Positions 9,293 to 18,835 of a DNA stretch of 21,450 nt are shown here, piece after piece. Position 1 is the first letter of the stretch, and each line of letters begins with the position of its first letter. Below the pieces are notes generated by a model. It was not told the origin of the DNA. It made no database searches and saw only the letters and a program-made list of their open reading frames with translations. Made by a program: the position numbers and the translations under genes. Origin of the DNA: Temnopleurus reevesii (lineage: Eukaryota; Echinodermata; Echinoidea; Temnopleuroida; Temnopleuridae); NCBI GenBank assembly GCA_036244855.1, contig BQKZ01000646.1, forward strand, positions 93,398-114,847, given 5' to 3'.

Positions 9293-10145
9293 GATTTAAA
9301 CAATTACTGAACAAAATCAATGAAGTATGTGAAAGAAAGGAAAATTAATTGACAAAACATGGAACGGAATTGAGAGGATAAGGAGTGGGCATATATCTGT
9401 TTTGGCATTAAAAAAAACACGTGCCATAACATTGATCTCATTGCTCCACAAAAAGAGTCACAGCTTTCGAATGGCTAAACCAACTTTGATAAAATAAAGC
9501 TCCTCGTGTAATTGAAAAAGAAATCTTTCTAAGAATTAGGTAAATTCATAAATATGGCTAGTTTTGGGGGATTATATTCACATGCTCTCTAAAAGCCAGT
9601 GTTCAAAGAATTTTAAACTAAAAATGGGATAAAGAAAAAAAGATATTAATAACTTTGATTATTGCTTTCCATACGGGCATAAAATCTACAAACTAGATAT
9701 ATGCATCCCCAGTGTTTATTTTTTACTTAACTAAACTTTTCGTAAGAATGTGTTTGTGAGTTGTATATTTCATTATATGTAACATGTTGTACAGTATTTG
9801 TTGTTTATATTTTGTCTGTTTCATGTCTTATGTAACGTTTTGTAGTACTGTAAAAATATTCAAACAAAAAGTTTTGTATTATATGTCAACATGTCTTCCT
9901 AACATGTATGTTGTATATGAAAAACAATATTCTGAGAAACTATTAAGCGCATGTAACCAATTGCAATGTATCACAGTTATATTATCTTGAATGATTCTTT
10001 GGTATATCATTGCAAATATGATAGCTAAATTAGATCGACTTCATTACAGTTTAGTAACAAAATAAAGATCCTACTAATAGAATTTACTTTCTACTAAAGT
10101 AGGATTCGCACTTAGATCCGATCTTACATAAGCTTATACATTAAA

Positions 10146-10388
10146 GCCGACTCATACCTTTGAGTTTTTAGCCTGCGCCTGCCGAGCGTTTTTTTACAAT
10201 TAGAAACGCTCCCTTGACGCACTAAAGACGCAGGTCATACGGTGGATTGGTGTTCGGCGTACGCTCCTCGAGCGCAAGCCGAACGTCAGTCCACGGTCTG
10301 ATCAGCATATACTGTGGGTCCAGGGAGCGTTTTAATATTCAAAATCGCTCGACCGAGGCAGGCTAAAAACGCAAAGGTGTGATTTGGC
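10146..10388. mobile_element. foldback/MITE-like element
   Basis: The left end GCCGACTCATACCTTTGAG and the right end (CTTTTTGCG-type, inverse of GCCAAATCACACCTTTGCG) are inverted copies. Both continue through TTTTTAGCCTGC and a CGAGCG segment, giving arms of about 43 bp. Internal inverted blocks with GGGAGCGTTT and AAACGCTCCC continue the fold. No coding frame has domain content, and no clear target duplication was found. Confidence 0.65.
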
Positions 10389-11324
10389 ATCAACATATAA
10401 GCTTCCGTATTTTGTCGTAGCTTCTGTGGTTTCGGCTCTGATTGTGAACCCTGCTTAAGTTTTACAATTTCCACTCATTCCCGCGATACGGTTAAAAAGA
10501 GGGTTTTATTGAATAAACATATCAACAAGGTAAGTTAAACTTGAATTTGAAACCAAGCAATGTTGTATGTTGAATAAAACAAAATTCTCGGTCGATAATG
10601 TTGTTAATCCTCTACGCAAGTTCATTTTAAGTCATGCTGCAACAAAATGAGATATTATCCAATAAATGGATGTGTTTTATTCCAATAATAGTTGAATACA
10701 ATATTTTCCGATATTTTTACTGTATATTATTTATATATCATACTGATTTGAATCCGAAAGTTAAACAATGAAAGTTTCTGAATCTGAATATTGTCCTCAA
10801 GAAAATTGTAATAAATGAACAAAATACGGACTAAATGAGCGAACCTGTTTTGATGTATTTATTCATTTCTATACAATATTGTGATTTTTTTTTATGGAAA
10901 AAGAAGAATGCCATTCATGCACTTTAAAATATAAATTTATGTCATAACCAAGCGCATAGTATCCGGCATTGCACTAAAACGGGGGAGGGGCCAATTGTGT
11001 TTTTAAAAAAAATTCTTGAAAGGCAATTGACAGACAAAAAAATGACTGTTACTTTTCGCCGCCATACTGACAAGCAAAAAAGAAAACAACAACAATAAAG
11101 GCGAAAAATGTGTCGCTTACTTTTCGTTCCATTTTCTATTTTTGTCTTTTCAAAAAAAATTAATGGGGCATCAGCCTCCNCCCAATTGGGAATTTCGCTT
11201 CGCTTCGAATATTGAAAGTTTAATTCTTTAGGAAAACATTTAATTTAAGATAGGGACCTTATACGGTGAGCCGTTGATCTTGCATTTGCCTATTTTGGAA
11301 TTGTTGAGGAAGCATTTATGCCTT
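10389..11324. other. intergenic AT-rich DNA, nothing recognised
   Basis: No exon, RNA gene or repeated block was supported. One ambiguous base (n) lies near 11180. Confidence 0.5.
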
Positions 11325-11448
11325 TAGAGGCCTGTAACATACAAGATACTTACGATAAATATTAATCGTAAGTCAACGGCAAAGTGTGTACATAAGAGAT
11401 ACAATTAATTGCAAAATTAATCTTATCTCTTTTTGTTACAGGCCCCTA
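11325..11448. mobile_element. 124-bp foldback element with two internal palindromes
   Basis: The ends TAGAGGCCTGTAACA and TGTTACAGGCCCCTA are inverted copies with one or two mismatches. Inside are two further hairpins: ACTTACGAT with ATCGTAAGT near 11348-11375, and ATTAAT with ATTAAT around 11405-11420. The small size and lack of coding potential fit a MITE. Confidence 0.65.
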
Positions 11449-12611
11449 GTTTGGTCTATTAAGAATCAAATTTTGAATATTCGATGAGAGAGCCCTATAT
11501 TATGTATTATCCTAGTAGACATAATCTCCTTCATTATACAACGCCACAAATTCTGCCCCAGTAAACTCGTATTATTTTCATTATTTGGTTTCCATCAGCG
11601 ATCCACCCGGCTCGTAAATATTGAACAGCGGTTAGCCATGGAGAAACAGAAAATACCAGATTTTATTCTGATGGGCAGTCACACAAACATAATAAAAATT
11701 TTACGGCGTACACTGATGCAGGTTTTATACGATGAGCTCTTAATTATAATTTATTCGGTATTTGTGTGGTATCTGATATGGTTAATGGTTAACGCATTCC
11801 ACGGACAATAGAATATTTAAGATATGACAGTATTTGATAAAGAAGCTACTTTTCTAGTCATTCACAGGGCTCAATGAGCGTCTCAAAACGTTTTAGGTAT
11901 CAAAGCTCTTATTTTTTTTTTTTGGGGGGGGGGTGTATTCTTTGTTGGCTTGCACATATTCATTACTTTGCAAAATATACCATACATCTCAGTTCCGCGG
12001 GGTCGTTGTACTTTAAACTATAAATTATAATGTTTTATTTGTTGAAGAGCACTGTTGTAAAATAATAACGGTTATCCACAATATGAAAAGAAAGAAGAAG
12101 AGGTCATGAAAGGTATTGAAATTTAAAATCACTGTAATTCACTTATTTTAATCTCTGACAGAACTGAAAATCGCCTTTCCAATAGAGATAAGATGTTGGA
12201 AAATGAAAGTTATACTCGATGCACAAGTGACAATGAATATATTCTAGGTCATTGACACCAGACGTGTGGAAATTGGTCGTATATCAAACCGTGAATGAGA
12301 AACGGAAACGGTGTGGGCGTGCGAAGAAAGATTTGTGCATCAATTTTCGATCTCCCTTTCACCATTTGAACTTGAACTTAAAGTTGAGAATGAATTGCAT
12401 ACGAGCTTCTGTCTTTGGCGCTATATAATCAGATTCTCAGACATTTGGCCAAAAGAATAACCATTTGCTATCAAAGTTGTGTTGGGGGCGTAAGCCCCTA
12501 GGGCCAGAGTTAGGGAACGCAACATTTCATGTAAAAAGGGCGCCAAAATTGCTGTGGCGAGACAAATTTGAGCTGATGACTTTCCATGCTATGCTTGTCA
12601 GCATATGCGGA

Positions 12612-12774
12612 GGGGGGGGGGGGGTCAACTTTGTGATATGTTGTCTTGTCAGCTATGTTTTGAAAGATATTCAAAGGGAAAGGCCACATTAGATTTGGAA
12701 AAAAAAACATGGCACGCGTCATCCCATATGGGTGAACGGGGGCAAAAAATCGGAGAACCCCCCCCCCCCCCCCC
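12612..12774. repeat. G13 run and C17 run 134 bp apart
   Basis: Pure G at 12612-12624 and pure C at 12758-12774. Runs of this kind are prone to polymerase slippage, and lengths in a draft assembly may be wrong. Confidence 0.9.
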
Positions 12775-13782
12775 GAAAAGACTGGAAGGTGGTGGGAAAG
12801 GTATACAGATACCTAGAAGTTCGATTTTTTTGCGGGGGGAGGGGAACCGGGATCTGAAATTCTTTGCTTCTTTGCAAACGAATCATTGTAATTAAACACA
12901 AAATGCGTGATTGGGAAATTATTGATAACGCCCATAGCACTTGAAGATCTCGTTTATATAATCGACATTATATGTTTGGTAAGATTTGGATAAGTTTGGA
13001 TACCCCTACCCCCACACCGACTACAAGGCCCCACTTTTTCATGACTTGATATTTTAGTGGCGTCACTTCGCCCTTGCAACAACGACGAACGTCTACCACA
13101 CTGCCAAACAACATTGTCCAATTTCTCCGTATTCGTGTTTTTCTTCCTACAAAGAAAAACCAAAAAGTTACTAAAACTGACAGAAACTAAGTAAGAGTTA
13201 CAACCCTGCTACCCGCTTGCGAAAATACCAAATAAACACATCAATCCAAACAGAGTTGTAAATTAAATGTCATCTGAGGCTATCAAACTGCCGTTAAAGT
13301 CAATCATCGTTATTTAGAGACGAGCCTTGTTTATTGTGTGGAAAATTATAGCTTTCTTGGTGGGACATTTCTTTTATCGTCTCAAAGTAAGGTGGAGGGA
13401 TAAAGGGAAGATGAAAATGTAAAATGGTGAAACTCAAAAGATTTTAAGATTATGGGCGGAAAGGTGCATACAATCTTGAGGAAATGTGTGATTTCTCTTC
13501 TCATTCCATGTTTGATTTTACGAACTTATCAAATTCACGACCATTAACACAATCCAAACAGAAGGTAACAAAATGTTATGCTATGGCTCCTTTTAACCTT
13601 GTCTCTCCACATCTCCCCCCCCCCCCTCTTCCGTTTTATCTACCTTTTCTCCTTCATCTACCCTCTTAATTTACTGCATTACTTTTCAAAATTGTATATA
13701 CCCCCTTCTCTCTCCGCAACCCATTCTGCTCCAAGTTACCCCTCTCTCTCCCCACCAATCTCTTTATCAGTACCCCACCCCT

Positions 13783-13784
<2 letters not shown>

Positions 13785-13828
<44 letters not shown>
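13785..13828. repeat. (CT)n microsatellite
   Basis: An almost pure CT dinucleotide array following a C-rich pyrimidine region. The + strand frame over it is serine-leucine low-complexity sequence produced by the repeat. Confidence 0.95.
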
Positions 13829-14243
13829 GTCAAACAGTTTTCCTTCCATATGTTTTCTCCTTATTTATTTCAATTTCCATCACTCCCACTGTGTCTAAAA
13901 GGTTTTCACTTCCCCTACCCTCCAGATCTCTCTGGCACCATTCCTCCATTTGTACATTCAGAAATTTACCTCAACGTTTAAATATCTTGTTTGAAACCAG
14001 CCTAGTTGAGGACTGCCACTGCCTTATATATGTGGGGATTTCACAGATCACTCGACTCAACAGAATGTGTGATAGCCAATGAATCTTGTTGCAATTCGTG
14101 GTGGGAAGTTGATTCAGTGGGGTTGGGCGCTCTGTGTCATCTGTGTGTTCATGGTAGTGGTAGATATATTTGCAGTGAAAAGTCACAGAGTCCTCAATTG
14201 GACTAGTGAGAAGCCTCAGCAGATGACAATTTCAGACTTTCGC

Positions 14244-14380
14244 TGAGGCCCCAGTCACATAGGAACCCAGAAGCAAAACAATTCAACACAACTCTTTGTT
14301 CAGTTCACAGTTAGCTGTCTGCCAACAAAGAGTCGTGTTGAATCGTGTTGCTTTCGGGGCCCAATGTGACCGGGGCTTTA
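14244..14380. mobile_element. foldback element with ~55-bp arms
   Basis: The left arm (about 14247-14300) and right arm (about 14324-14378) are inverted copies. They share GGCCCC..GTCACAT, AATTCAACACAACTCTTTGT and their complements, with scattered mismatches, around a loop of about 23 nt. There is no coding content. The GGCCCC/GTCACAT type terminus recurs among small foldback elements. Confidence 0.7.
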
Positions 14381-15829
14381 GCCTCTAGCCTGAGAAAGAT
14401 ATTTTCAAAGGAAGTCTCGTAATAATTAAAATATGATATAATCTATTTCCGTAAAATCAAGTCGAACACAAATTCAATGCTCCTTGTAATGATATCGAAA
14501 TCGGAATCGGTTTAGGATTCCTGTGTCTGCACAGTCCAATACATGGCGTACAGATCTACTGTCCCATGGCCCACGGCATTTTACAGAATGGTTTAAATCG
14601 TGTTTTAAGTATTGTTAAATAAATAATAGACACAATGGGCATCTTGCAACATTATTACACTTGTGAATTTTACAATCATTTATTCATAGATTGAGTTTAC
14701 AGAAACAATCATTCAACAGGCACCAATGTCCTGACATTTACTCTGTACAAGTTTATCAGCATGTAAACTAAAAATTGTGAAACAAATGTTGGGGACTAAA
14801 TAAATACTGGTAAGTCATCATTTTGATACAAATGCACTTCCCTGTTATACAAAGCAGTAACAGCTTGCTAGCCTTTACATTCCTACTTTATAGCGTTAGG
14901 TATTTGCTTAATTGATAAAATGTTCCCTTTAATCATGCTTCTTCCAGCACAAAATCAAACTAATTTCCATGTAAACAAAGAAATCTAAACATGGAGTCAG
15001 ACCTACCTCAGCAGGTACCTGTCTATGGTAACCACCTGTCTGCAGTCGCCACCACATCGGTCCCCCCGAGATGAAAAGATGTGTTATAGAACCTGTCTAT
15101 TGAGGTCACCTGTCTACAGTGGACACTTGTTCTGTTTCCCTTTGGCGGCCACTAGAGATGGGTTTGACTCAATGTTTAGTCTAGTATTCTATAATTGCAT
15201 AATTTTCCTGATGCATGGACAACTGACCAAATATTGGAAGGTTTTTGCAAAGAATCTGCACAAAAATAGATTGGGTGCTTTCATATTCCCTATCAAGTAA
15301 CCTTTCCTCACACACAAATTTCCTCTTAGCTATGTGTTATAGAGAGGCTTCAAATTATGATTTAGCCCCACCATTGATACAGGCTGAGCTAGGTAAATTT
15401 TCTTTTCTCACAGGTAATGGCAAAGAGGGTTGAAGCAACATTTTGTCCAAGGTTGTGTTCTTATATCTAGAAGTCATAGATCTAAGAACCACTGTACGAA
15501 CGACTGGTGATCCTTTCTTCCATGCGATTCAGCGCCAGGAGTTATCATTCAGCGCGAGAAAAGATCCAAGTATTTTGTATAGTCGTTCATAGATCTACAC
15601 AAAGCTTTATGAAACACAACCCAGGACAAGTTTATACTGCATATGGGCAATTGCGGTGCCAAGCACCTTTTAACCCTGGGCTAACCAATTGTGTCAGGGA
15701 TGGGCTGAAGAATAGTACAGGGCTAGCGATAGTCCTTGTTTAAACTTAGTTTGTGAGAAAAGGGTTAAGTCAAAGTGAAATGTTATTCTTTTTCTTGTAT
15801 CTGAATGGTATATTGAACGACCTGAAAAA
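14381..15829. other. intergenic DNA between the convergent genes
   Basis: No exon supported. It includes an ACCTGTCT repeat block (15017-15160) and a possible small inverted-repeat element at 15478-15596, whose ends AGATCTAAGAACCACTGTAC and GTATAGTCGTTCATAGATCT are imperfect inverted copies (about 17 of 20). Confidence 0.5.
15017..15160. repeat. ACCTGTCT-containing short repeat block
   Basis: ACCTGTCT occurs at 15017, 15034, 15091 and 15108, with paired spacings of 17, separated by 57. Each is followed by a TATGGTAACC- or TACAGTGGACAC-like sequence. This looks like a degenerate dispersed repeat rather than coding DNA. Confidence 0.6.
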
Positions 15830-15846
15830 TTTTTTGACAAAAAACA

Positions 15847-15852
15847 TTTATT
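15847..15852 (-). terminator. candidate PSMC2 polyadenylation signal
   Basis: AATAAA on the - strand, 224 nt past the PSMC2 stop codon, followed on that strand by a T-rich stretch suitable for cleavage. This would give a 3' UTR of about 240 nt. Confidence 0.45.
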
Positions 15853-16075
15853 CAGTCAAAAATAAGAAAGAATTTAATTTCGTTCTTCTTTACAAGGATA
15901 ACAAATTGATAAACACATAGGCCTGTGTTCCAATAGTAAGCAAGGTTTCACTTAGTGCTAAAAAATTAAACCAGGCTTTTGAACAACCATAACTTTGTAT
16001 GGGATTTACTAGTAGTCAAGCATAGCTGCTGGAATAAAGACCATGAATTTATGAACTGGAATAGTAGAATCTAAT

Positions 16076-16233
16076 TTAGTTGTATGTCATGTAGCGTGGA
16101 GTGGAGCTGAATTTAGCATAGGCCTTGATGACTTTGTTGATTGCCTCTCTGAAATCCTTTTCACTGGCAACCTTCTTCCTGGCTCTGATGGCAAACATAC
16201 CAGCCTCTGTGCATACACTACGGATCTCAGCGC
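16076..16233 (-). CDS. PSMC2: 26S proteasome regulatory subunit 7 (Rpt1), last exon with stop
   Basis: On the - strand the exon follows an AATCCAG acceptor. It starts with the last two bases of a split glycine codon and has 51 codons plus TAA (16076-16078). It reads [18 protein letters not shown], then KVIKAYAKF and ends STPRYMTYN. That is the C-terminal helical part of the AAA+ small domain and the C-terminus of Rpt1, almost identical to the human protein as I recall it. Rpt1 is one of six ATPases of the 19S base that unfold substrates and open the 20S gate. This terminus lacks the HbYX motif, as expected, since that is carried by other Rpt subunits. The preceding exon ends ACA G, so the split codon reads G|GC (Gly). 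Confidence 0.95.
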
Positions 16234-16323
16234 CTGGATTATTAAAGATAAAAAGAAAATGAATTGAATTACTTGGAGCAAGGATAGAGACACTTGTAAT
16301 ATAAGAGAAAAGAGTAATTCACG

Positions 16324-16383
16324 CTAGTTGTATGTCATGTAGCGAGTAGCGGAGCTGAATTTCGCACAGACCTTGATGACTTT
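16324..16383 (-). pseudogene. 60-bp copy of the PSMC2 C-terminal coding end
   Basis: On the - strand this reads KVIKVCAKFSSATRYMTYN and then TAG, aligned to [19 protein letters not shown] and TAA of the real exon. It lies 91 bp upstream (in gene direction) of that exon, inside the intron. The frame is open and ends at the equivalent stop. No acceptor at the equivalent place is preserved, and only the last 20 codons are copied. Four residues are changed. It is a partial duplicate and is unlikely to be used. Confidence 0.82.
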
Positions 16384-16391
16384 TTATTTTG

Positions 16392-16652
16392 GTGTTTCTA
16401 TAAATGAGGGGGTCAGTTCATGACATTATTTTTCTCTGTTGCATTGTAAAACCTCACCTTTTTTATTATCCTGCAGGCTAGGTACATGTGGAATGAAATA
16501 AGCTGATTCTAAATTTGATATTGCATACTTCATTTAATGGTCATATTATGCATATAATCGCCAAGCCCATGAGGTCATGAAAAAGGTGTGGTTTCATAAT
16601 CTAACATGGATCCTAAAATGTCACAAACTGACCCCCTCATTAATAGAAACAC
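16392..16652. mobile_element. MITE-like element with 34-bp terminal inverted repeats
   Basis: Positions 16392-16425 and 16619-16652 are inverted copies, 31 of 34 matching (core AATGAGGGGGTCAGTT). A second inverted pair follows inside: AAAACCTCACCTTTTTT near 16447, and AAAAAGGTGTGGTTTCATAAT near 16580. No reading frame of note. It lies in the intron between the last two PSMC2 exons, only 8 bp from the copied terminal exon fragment. A target duplication was not clear. Confidence 0.75.
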
Positions 16653-16889
16653 ACATATAGTTAACTCTGACGAAGATGAACTTGTCTAAAGTCAAATAAT
16701 CACCAAGGTATGTGAATTTTTTAACGAACAAATCATATAAAACCTGTGTTGTTACCAATTCTAAGTCAAATTTCTGTAAAGTCGAACAGATTCTTGTGGT
16801 TTCAAGAGATTCAATTGAAGCAGTTTCCTGTATATCATGTTTTCTTATGCGTTCTCCATATTAATATAATATAAGATTTTACTTTTTGA

Positions 16890-16912
16890 GTTTTCTTTTC
16901 TTTTCTTTTTTA
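16890..16912. repeat. short TTTTC-type pyrimidine repeat
   Basis: Several TTTTC units in a row within a PSMC2 intron. Simple sequence. Confidence 0.7.
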
Positions 16913-16972
16913 TTTGTAAACTAATTCCAGAAGGTAGGCATACATAATAATAAAAGAAGTCATTTTACTAAC

Positions 16973-17069
16973 CTGTACAGTTTGGACACAGTCTGGCGAG
17001 TAGTTCATATCTGATATCCCTCTCTACGCTCATAGATCTGGCATGAATCTTGAAAATATGTGCACGGCC
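16973..17069 (-). CDS. PSMC2: 26S proteasome regulatory subunit 7 (Rpt1), penultimate exon
   Basis: On the - strand it starts after TTTCTTTCAG and ends ACAG|GTTAGT. It encodes 32 codons plus one base: [20 protein letters not shown], then [12 protein letters not shown]. This links the AAA+ large domain to the small helical lid and closely matches human Rpt1 (the human sequence has S where this has C in PNCTG, as recalled). It joins in frame with the exon ending LPDLE upstream, and its last base completes the split glycine of the terminal exon. No frameshift is seen. Confidence 0.93.
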
Positions 17070-17350
17070 CTGAAAGAAAAGGAAACAAAAATGTAATTCA
17101 CATTTATGAAGTACCTGTGACTACCGATTTTCTTCTGATTTCTGTCCAGAATAAGAATGATAATGATTATTCAATATGATAATAACAATAATATGAATGA
17201 ATCTAAGCATGCCTGCTATCTAGTTATTTTTTCAGAGACGTGGAGGATGAAAAAGAACAGAAGCTAATTTACGTACAAAGGAATGTGAAAAGGTATATCT
17301 GAAGACTGAGTTTAAACTTCAATTGAATGATTTTTGTGTTGGGTAGATAA

Positions 17351-17595
17351 ATAATTGAATAATTCTTGCCTTATCCCAACATAGATTAACACTGATTGAC
17401 AGTGCTTTACCGAATCGAGCCCGCCACTTCCATCAGCTCTCGGTGGTCTAGTGGTAAGACACCTGTCTAGTCATCAGGAGATCATGGGTTCGATTCCTAA
17501 CCGAGAATGCCCAAGATTTTTTTCTCAGCTTCTCGGTAAAGCACTGTCAATCAGTGTTAATCTATGTTGGGATAAGGCAAGAATTATTCAATTAT
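17351..17595. mobile_element. palindromic element with identical 63-nt arms around a Pol III-type tRNA-like core
   Basis: The left arm 17351-17413 and right arm 17533-17595 are exact inverted copies over 63 nt. The 119-nt centre holds a tRNA-like sequence with box A, box B and a T7 run (described separately). A direct repeat TGAGTTTAAACT lies at 17307-17318 and 17595-17606, so the element may extend left to about 17319. A second, imperfect copy of the arm tip (CAATTGAATGATT) lies at 17320-17332, inside that possible extension. The element sits in the PSMC2 intron between exons 16973-17069 and 17951-18153. Arms without a single difference indicate recent insertion or ongoing homogenisation. 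No protein is encoded. Confidence 0.85.
17437..17507 (+). tRNA. tRNA-like sequence, possible anticodon AGT (Thr), probably degenerate
   Basis: The acceptor stem pairs as TCTCGG with CCGAGA; the first pair of a seven-pair stem would be C-A. The D stem GTCT/AGAC is perfect. The anticodon stem CCTGT/TCAGG has one T-T mismatch around the loop CTAGTCA, giving AGT. The T arm has TTCGATT as its loop and one mismatch. TGGTCTAGTGG (17444-17454) fits the A-box consensus and GGTTCGATTCC (17487-17497) fits the B-box consensus exactly. A T7 run at 17517-17523 could end Pol III transcription. The mismatches and the C after the anticodon argue against a normal threonine tRNA. It resembles tRNA-Glu in the D arm. 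I read it as a tRNA-derived Pol III unit within the palindromic element. Confidence 0.55.
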
Positions 17596-17950
17596 GAGTT
17601 TAAACTATTCTAAGGAACACGCATAACAAGTATTAACAGGAAAAAGAGGAAAACTGGCAGCAAAATCATTTTCACTGAAAGAACATTTCACTCTCCAAGG
17701 CAAGAGCATCCTAGTACCCGGGGAATGTTTATAAAATATTAATTTCCTAACTAGATCTTTAAATTCCATCCAATTCATGTACATATGGAAACATCTGGCT
17801 CAGGCAATATTCTGGAGAAGTCCGAATGAGTAAAATGTATAAGTAAATTGTACAATTTCCAAATCAAGTTTAAGATGTTCAGGGAGTAATTTACTCATAC
17901 GAAACAAATTAAGGCACCACTTCTATCTCAAACTTGTCAATAAAACTCAC

Positions 17951-18153
17951 CTCTAAATCTGGCAGTCCAAATTCCACTTTCCTGTCCAACCTGCCTGGCC
18001 TGACGAGGGCGGGGTCTAGCGTGTCCGGTCGATTGGTAGCCATGAGAACCTTGATGTTACCACGGGGATCGAAGCCATCAAGCTGGTTGATAAGCTCCAG
18101 CATGGTTCGCTGGACCTCGTTATCACCACCGGCTCCATCGTCGAAACGTGCGC
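17951..18153 (-). CDS. PSMC2: 26S proteasome regulatory subunit 7 (Rpt1), AAA+ exon with arginine-finger region
   Basis: On the - strand the exon follows CATTCAG, begins with two bases of a split glycine, and has 67 codons ending LPDLE|GTGAGT. It reads [20 protein letters not shown], then [20 protein letters not shown] and [20 protein letters not shown]. The second half is the AAA+ second region of homology: the sensor-1 asparagine in MATN and the paired arginines of RPGRLDRK, which act as arginine fingers on the neighbouring subunit's ATP. The sequence is close to identical to human Rpt1. Phases match both neighbouring exons. Its frame is open into the intron, but the conserved protein ends at the donor. 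Confidence 0.96.
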
Positions 18154-18576
18154 CTGAATGAGATAACATTGCAATAAATTGCAATAGATTGGACTAGATT
18201 ATATTTTATCAAGTAGCTAAATTGTGTTCAGGGGCTATTTGCCTGATATTTATTCATTTCACATGTCTAAAAAAGTGGTAGCCCAATCAAAATAGCACCT
18301 TTTTTAAAGGAACCTGAAAATGGTATTATCTACATCCTGATGTCCTGCATTAATTCATATCGACTCGTACATTGATTTTGATTTGATTTATTTTAGTGAA
18401 ACTAGCAACCCTAAACTGAATACTAGTATTCAATTGAGAATAGATAAGAGTGGATTATATTTTCAGGATGCAAATTTAATCCATCACCTTTTGTTTGGTA
18501 TGGAAAATGTGATTTTAATCAGATCCTAATCCTAATCTCCTGCTAATTCAGATTTTCATCCTTTTGGTTACTTCAG

Positions 18577-18665
18577 AAACCCAAGTAGAGGAAGGTGGCC
18601 CAGGTGTTCAGATGATTGAGCCACAAGAATCAGATCCACACAATTTTTATCTCAATTCTAATGGA
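18577..18665 (+). pseudogene. damaged copy of the SDS22-like exon
   Basis: After an acceptor-like CTTCAG it reads TQVEEGGPGVQMIEPQESDP, against TPMTDESEEEDEGGPGVQMIEP of the exon at 18729. It has a short deletion in the acidic part. It then diverges, with no GTAAGT donor where the real copy has one, and meets a stop (TAG) soon after. The flanking intron is also copied (CCTAATCCTAATCT and TTTTCATCCTTTT blocks). Offset between the copies is 152 bp. Confidence 0.72.
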
Positions 18666-18728
18666 GAATAGCCTAGGTCTTCTTAATCCTAATCTGGTAC
18701 TAATCCAGCTTTTTATCCTCTTACTCAG

Positions 18729-18835
18729 AAACCCCGATGACCGATGAGTCTGAGGAAGAGGATGAAGGCGGCCCAGGTGTTCAGATGATTGAGCCGCAAG
18801 AACCCGAGCCGATCAACCTAGATCCGAATGCATAC
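18729..18835 (+). CDS. PPP1R7/SDS22-like N-terminal exon, antisense within a PSMC2 intron
   Basis: The exon runs from CTCAG to TAC|GTAAGT with two leading bases and 35 codons: TPMTDESEEEDEGGPGVQMI, then EPQEPEPINLDPNAY. Vertebrate PPP1R7 (SDS22), the leucine-rich-repeat regulator of protein phosphatase 1, also has an acidic N-terminus ending in an INLDRDAEDVDL-like segment. Spliced to 19393 this gives INLDPNAY then DVDLTH, which is the same join. An ATG within the exon (MTDESEEE) could be a start codon. All splice signals are canonical. The later leucine-rich-repeat exons are not visible in the window, so this is either the first part of a larger interleaved gene or a copied gene fragment. 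Confidence 0.55.

Larger units (their letters stand above)
8386..10145. other. Wnt4 3' UTR and downstream DNA
   Basis: No further exon is seen. The stop codon is followed by a CG-rich alternating stretch (about 8405-8460) and a cluster of CTTCGGCAC repeats (8945-9045). Long AT-rich DNA follows. The transcript probably ends somewhere in this interval, with possible AATAAA signals at 9267, 9287 and 10061. Confidence 0.5.
11449..14243. other. intergenic DNA with homopolymer and dinucleotide runs
   Basis: No exon is supported. It contains T12/G10 at 11912-11933, G13 at 12612-12624, C17 at 12758-12774, C12 at 13615-13626 and a CT array at 13785-13828. Open frames here are short, low in complexity and have no domain signature. 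Confidence 0.6.

Noticed and set aside
13484..13898. + strand frames rich in serine, proline and leucine
   Set aside because: Produced by C-rich and CT repeats.
16087..16293. 68-codon - strand frame over the last PSMC2 exon
   Set aside because: Out of frame with the conserved C-terminus [12 protein letters not shown] and extending into the intron.
17437..17507. Functional threonine tRNA gene
   Set aside because: Mismatches in the acceptor, anticodon and T stems, an unusual base after the anticodon and its position between palindromic arms make a normal tRNA unlikely. It is kept only as a tRNA-like element.
17934..18161. 75-codon + strand frame antisense to PSMC2
   Set aside because: Opposite-strand shadow of a highly conserved exon.
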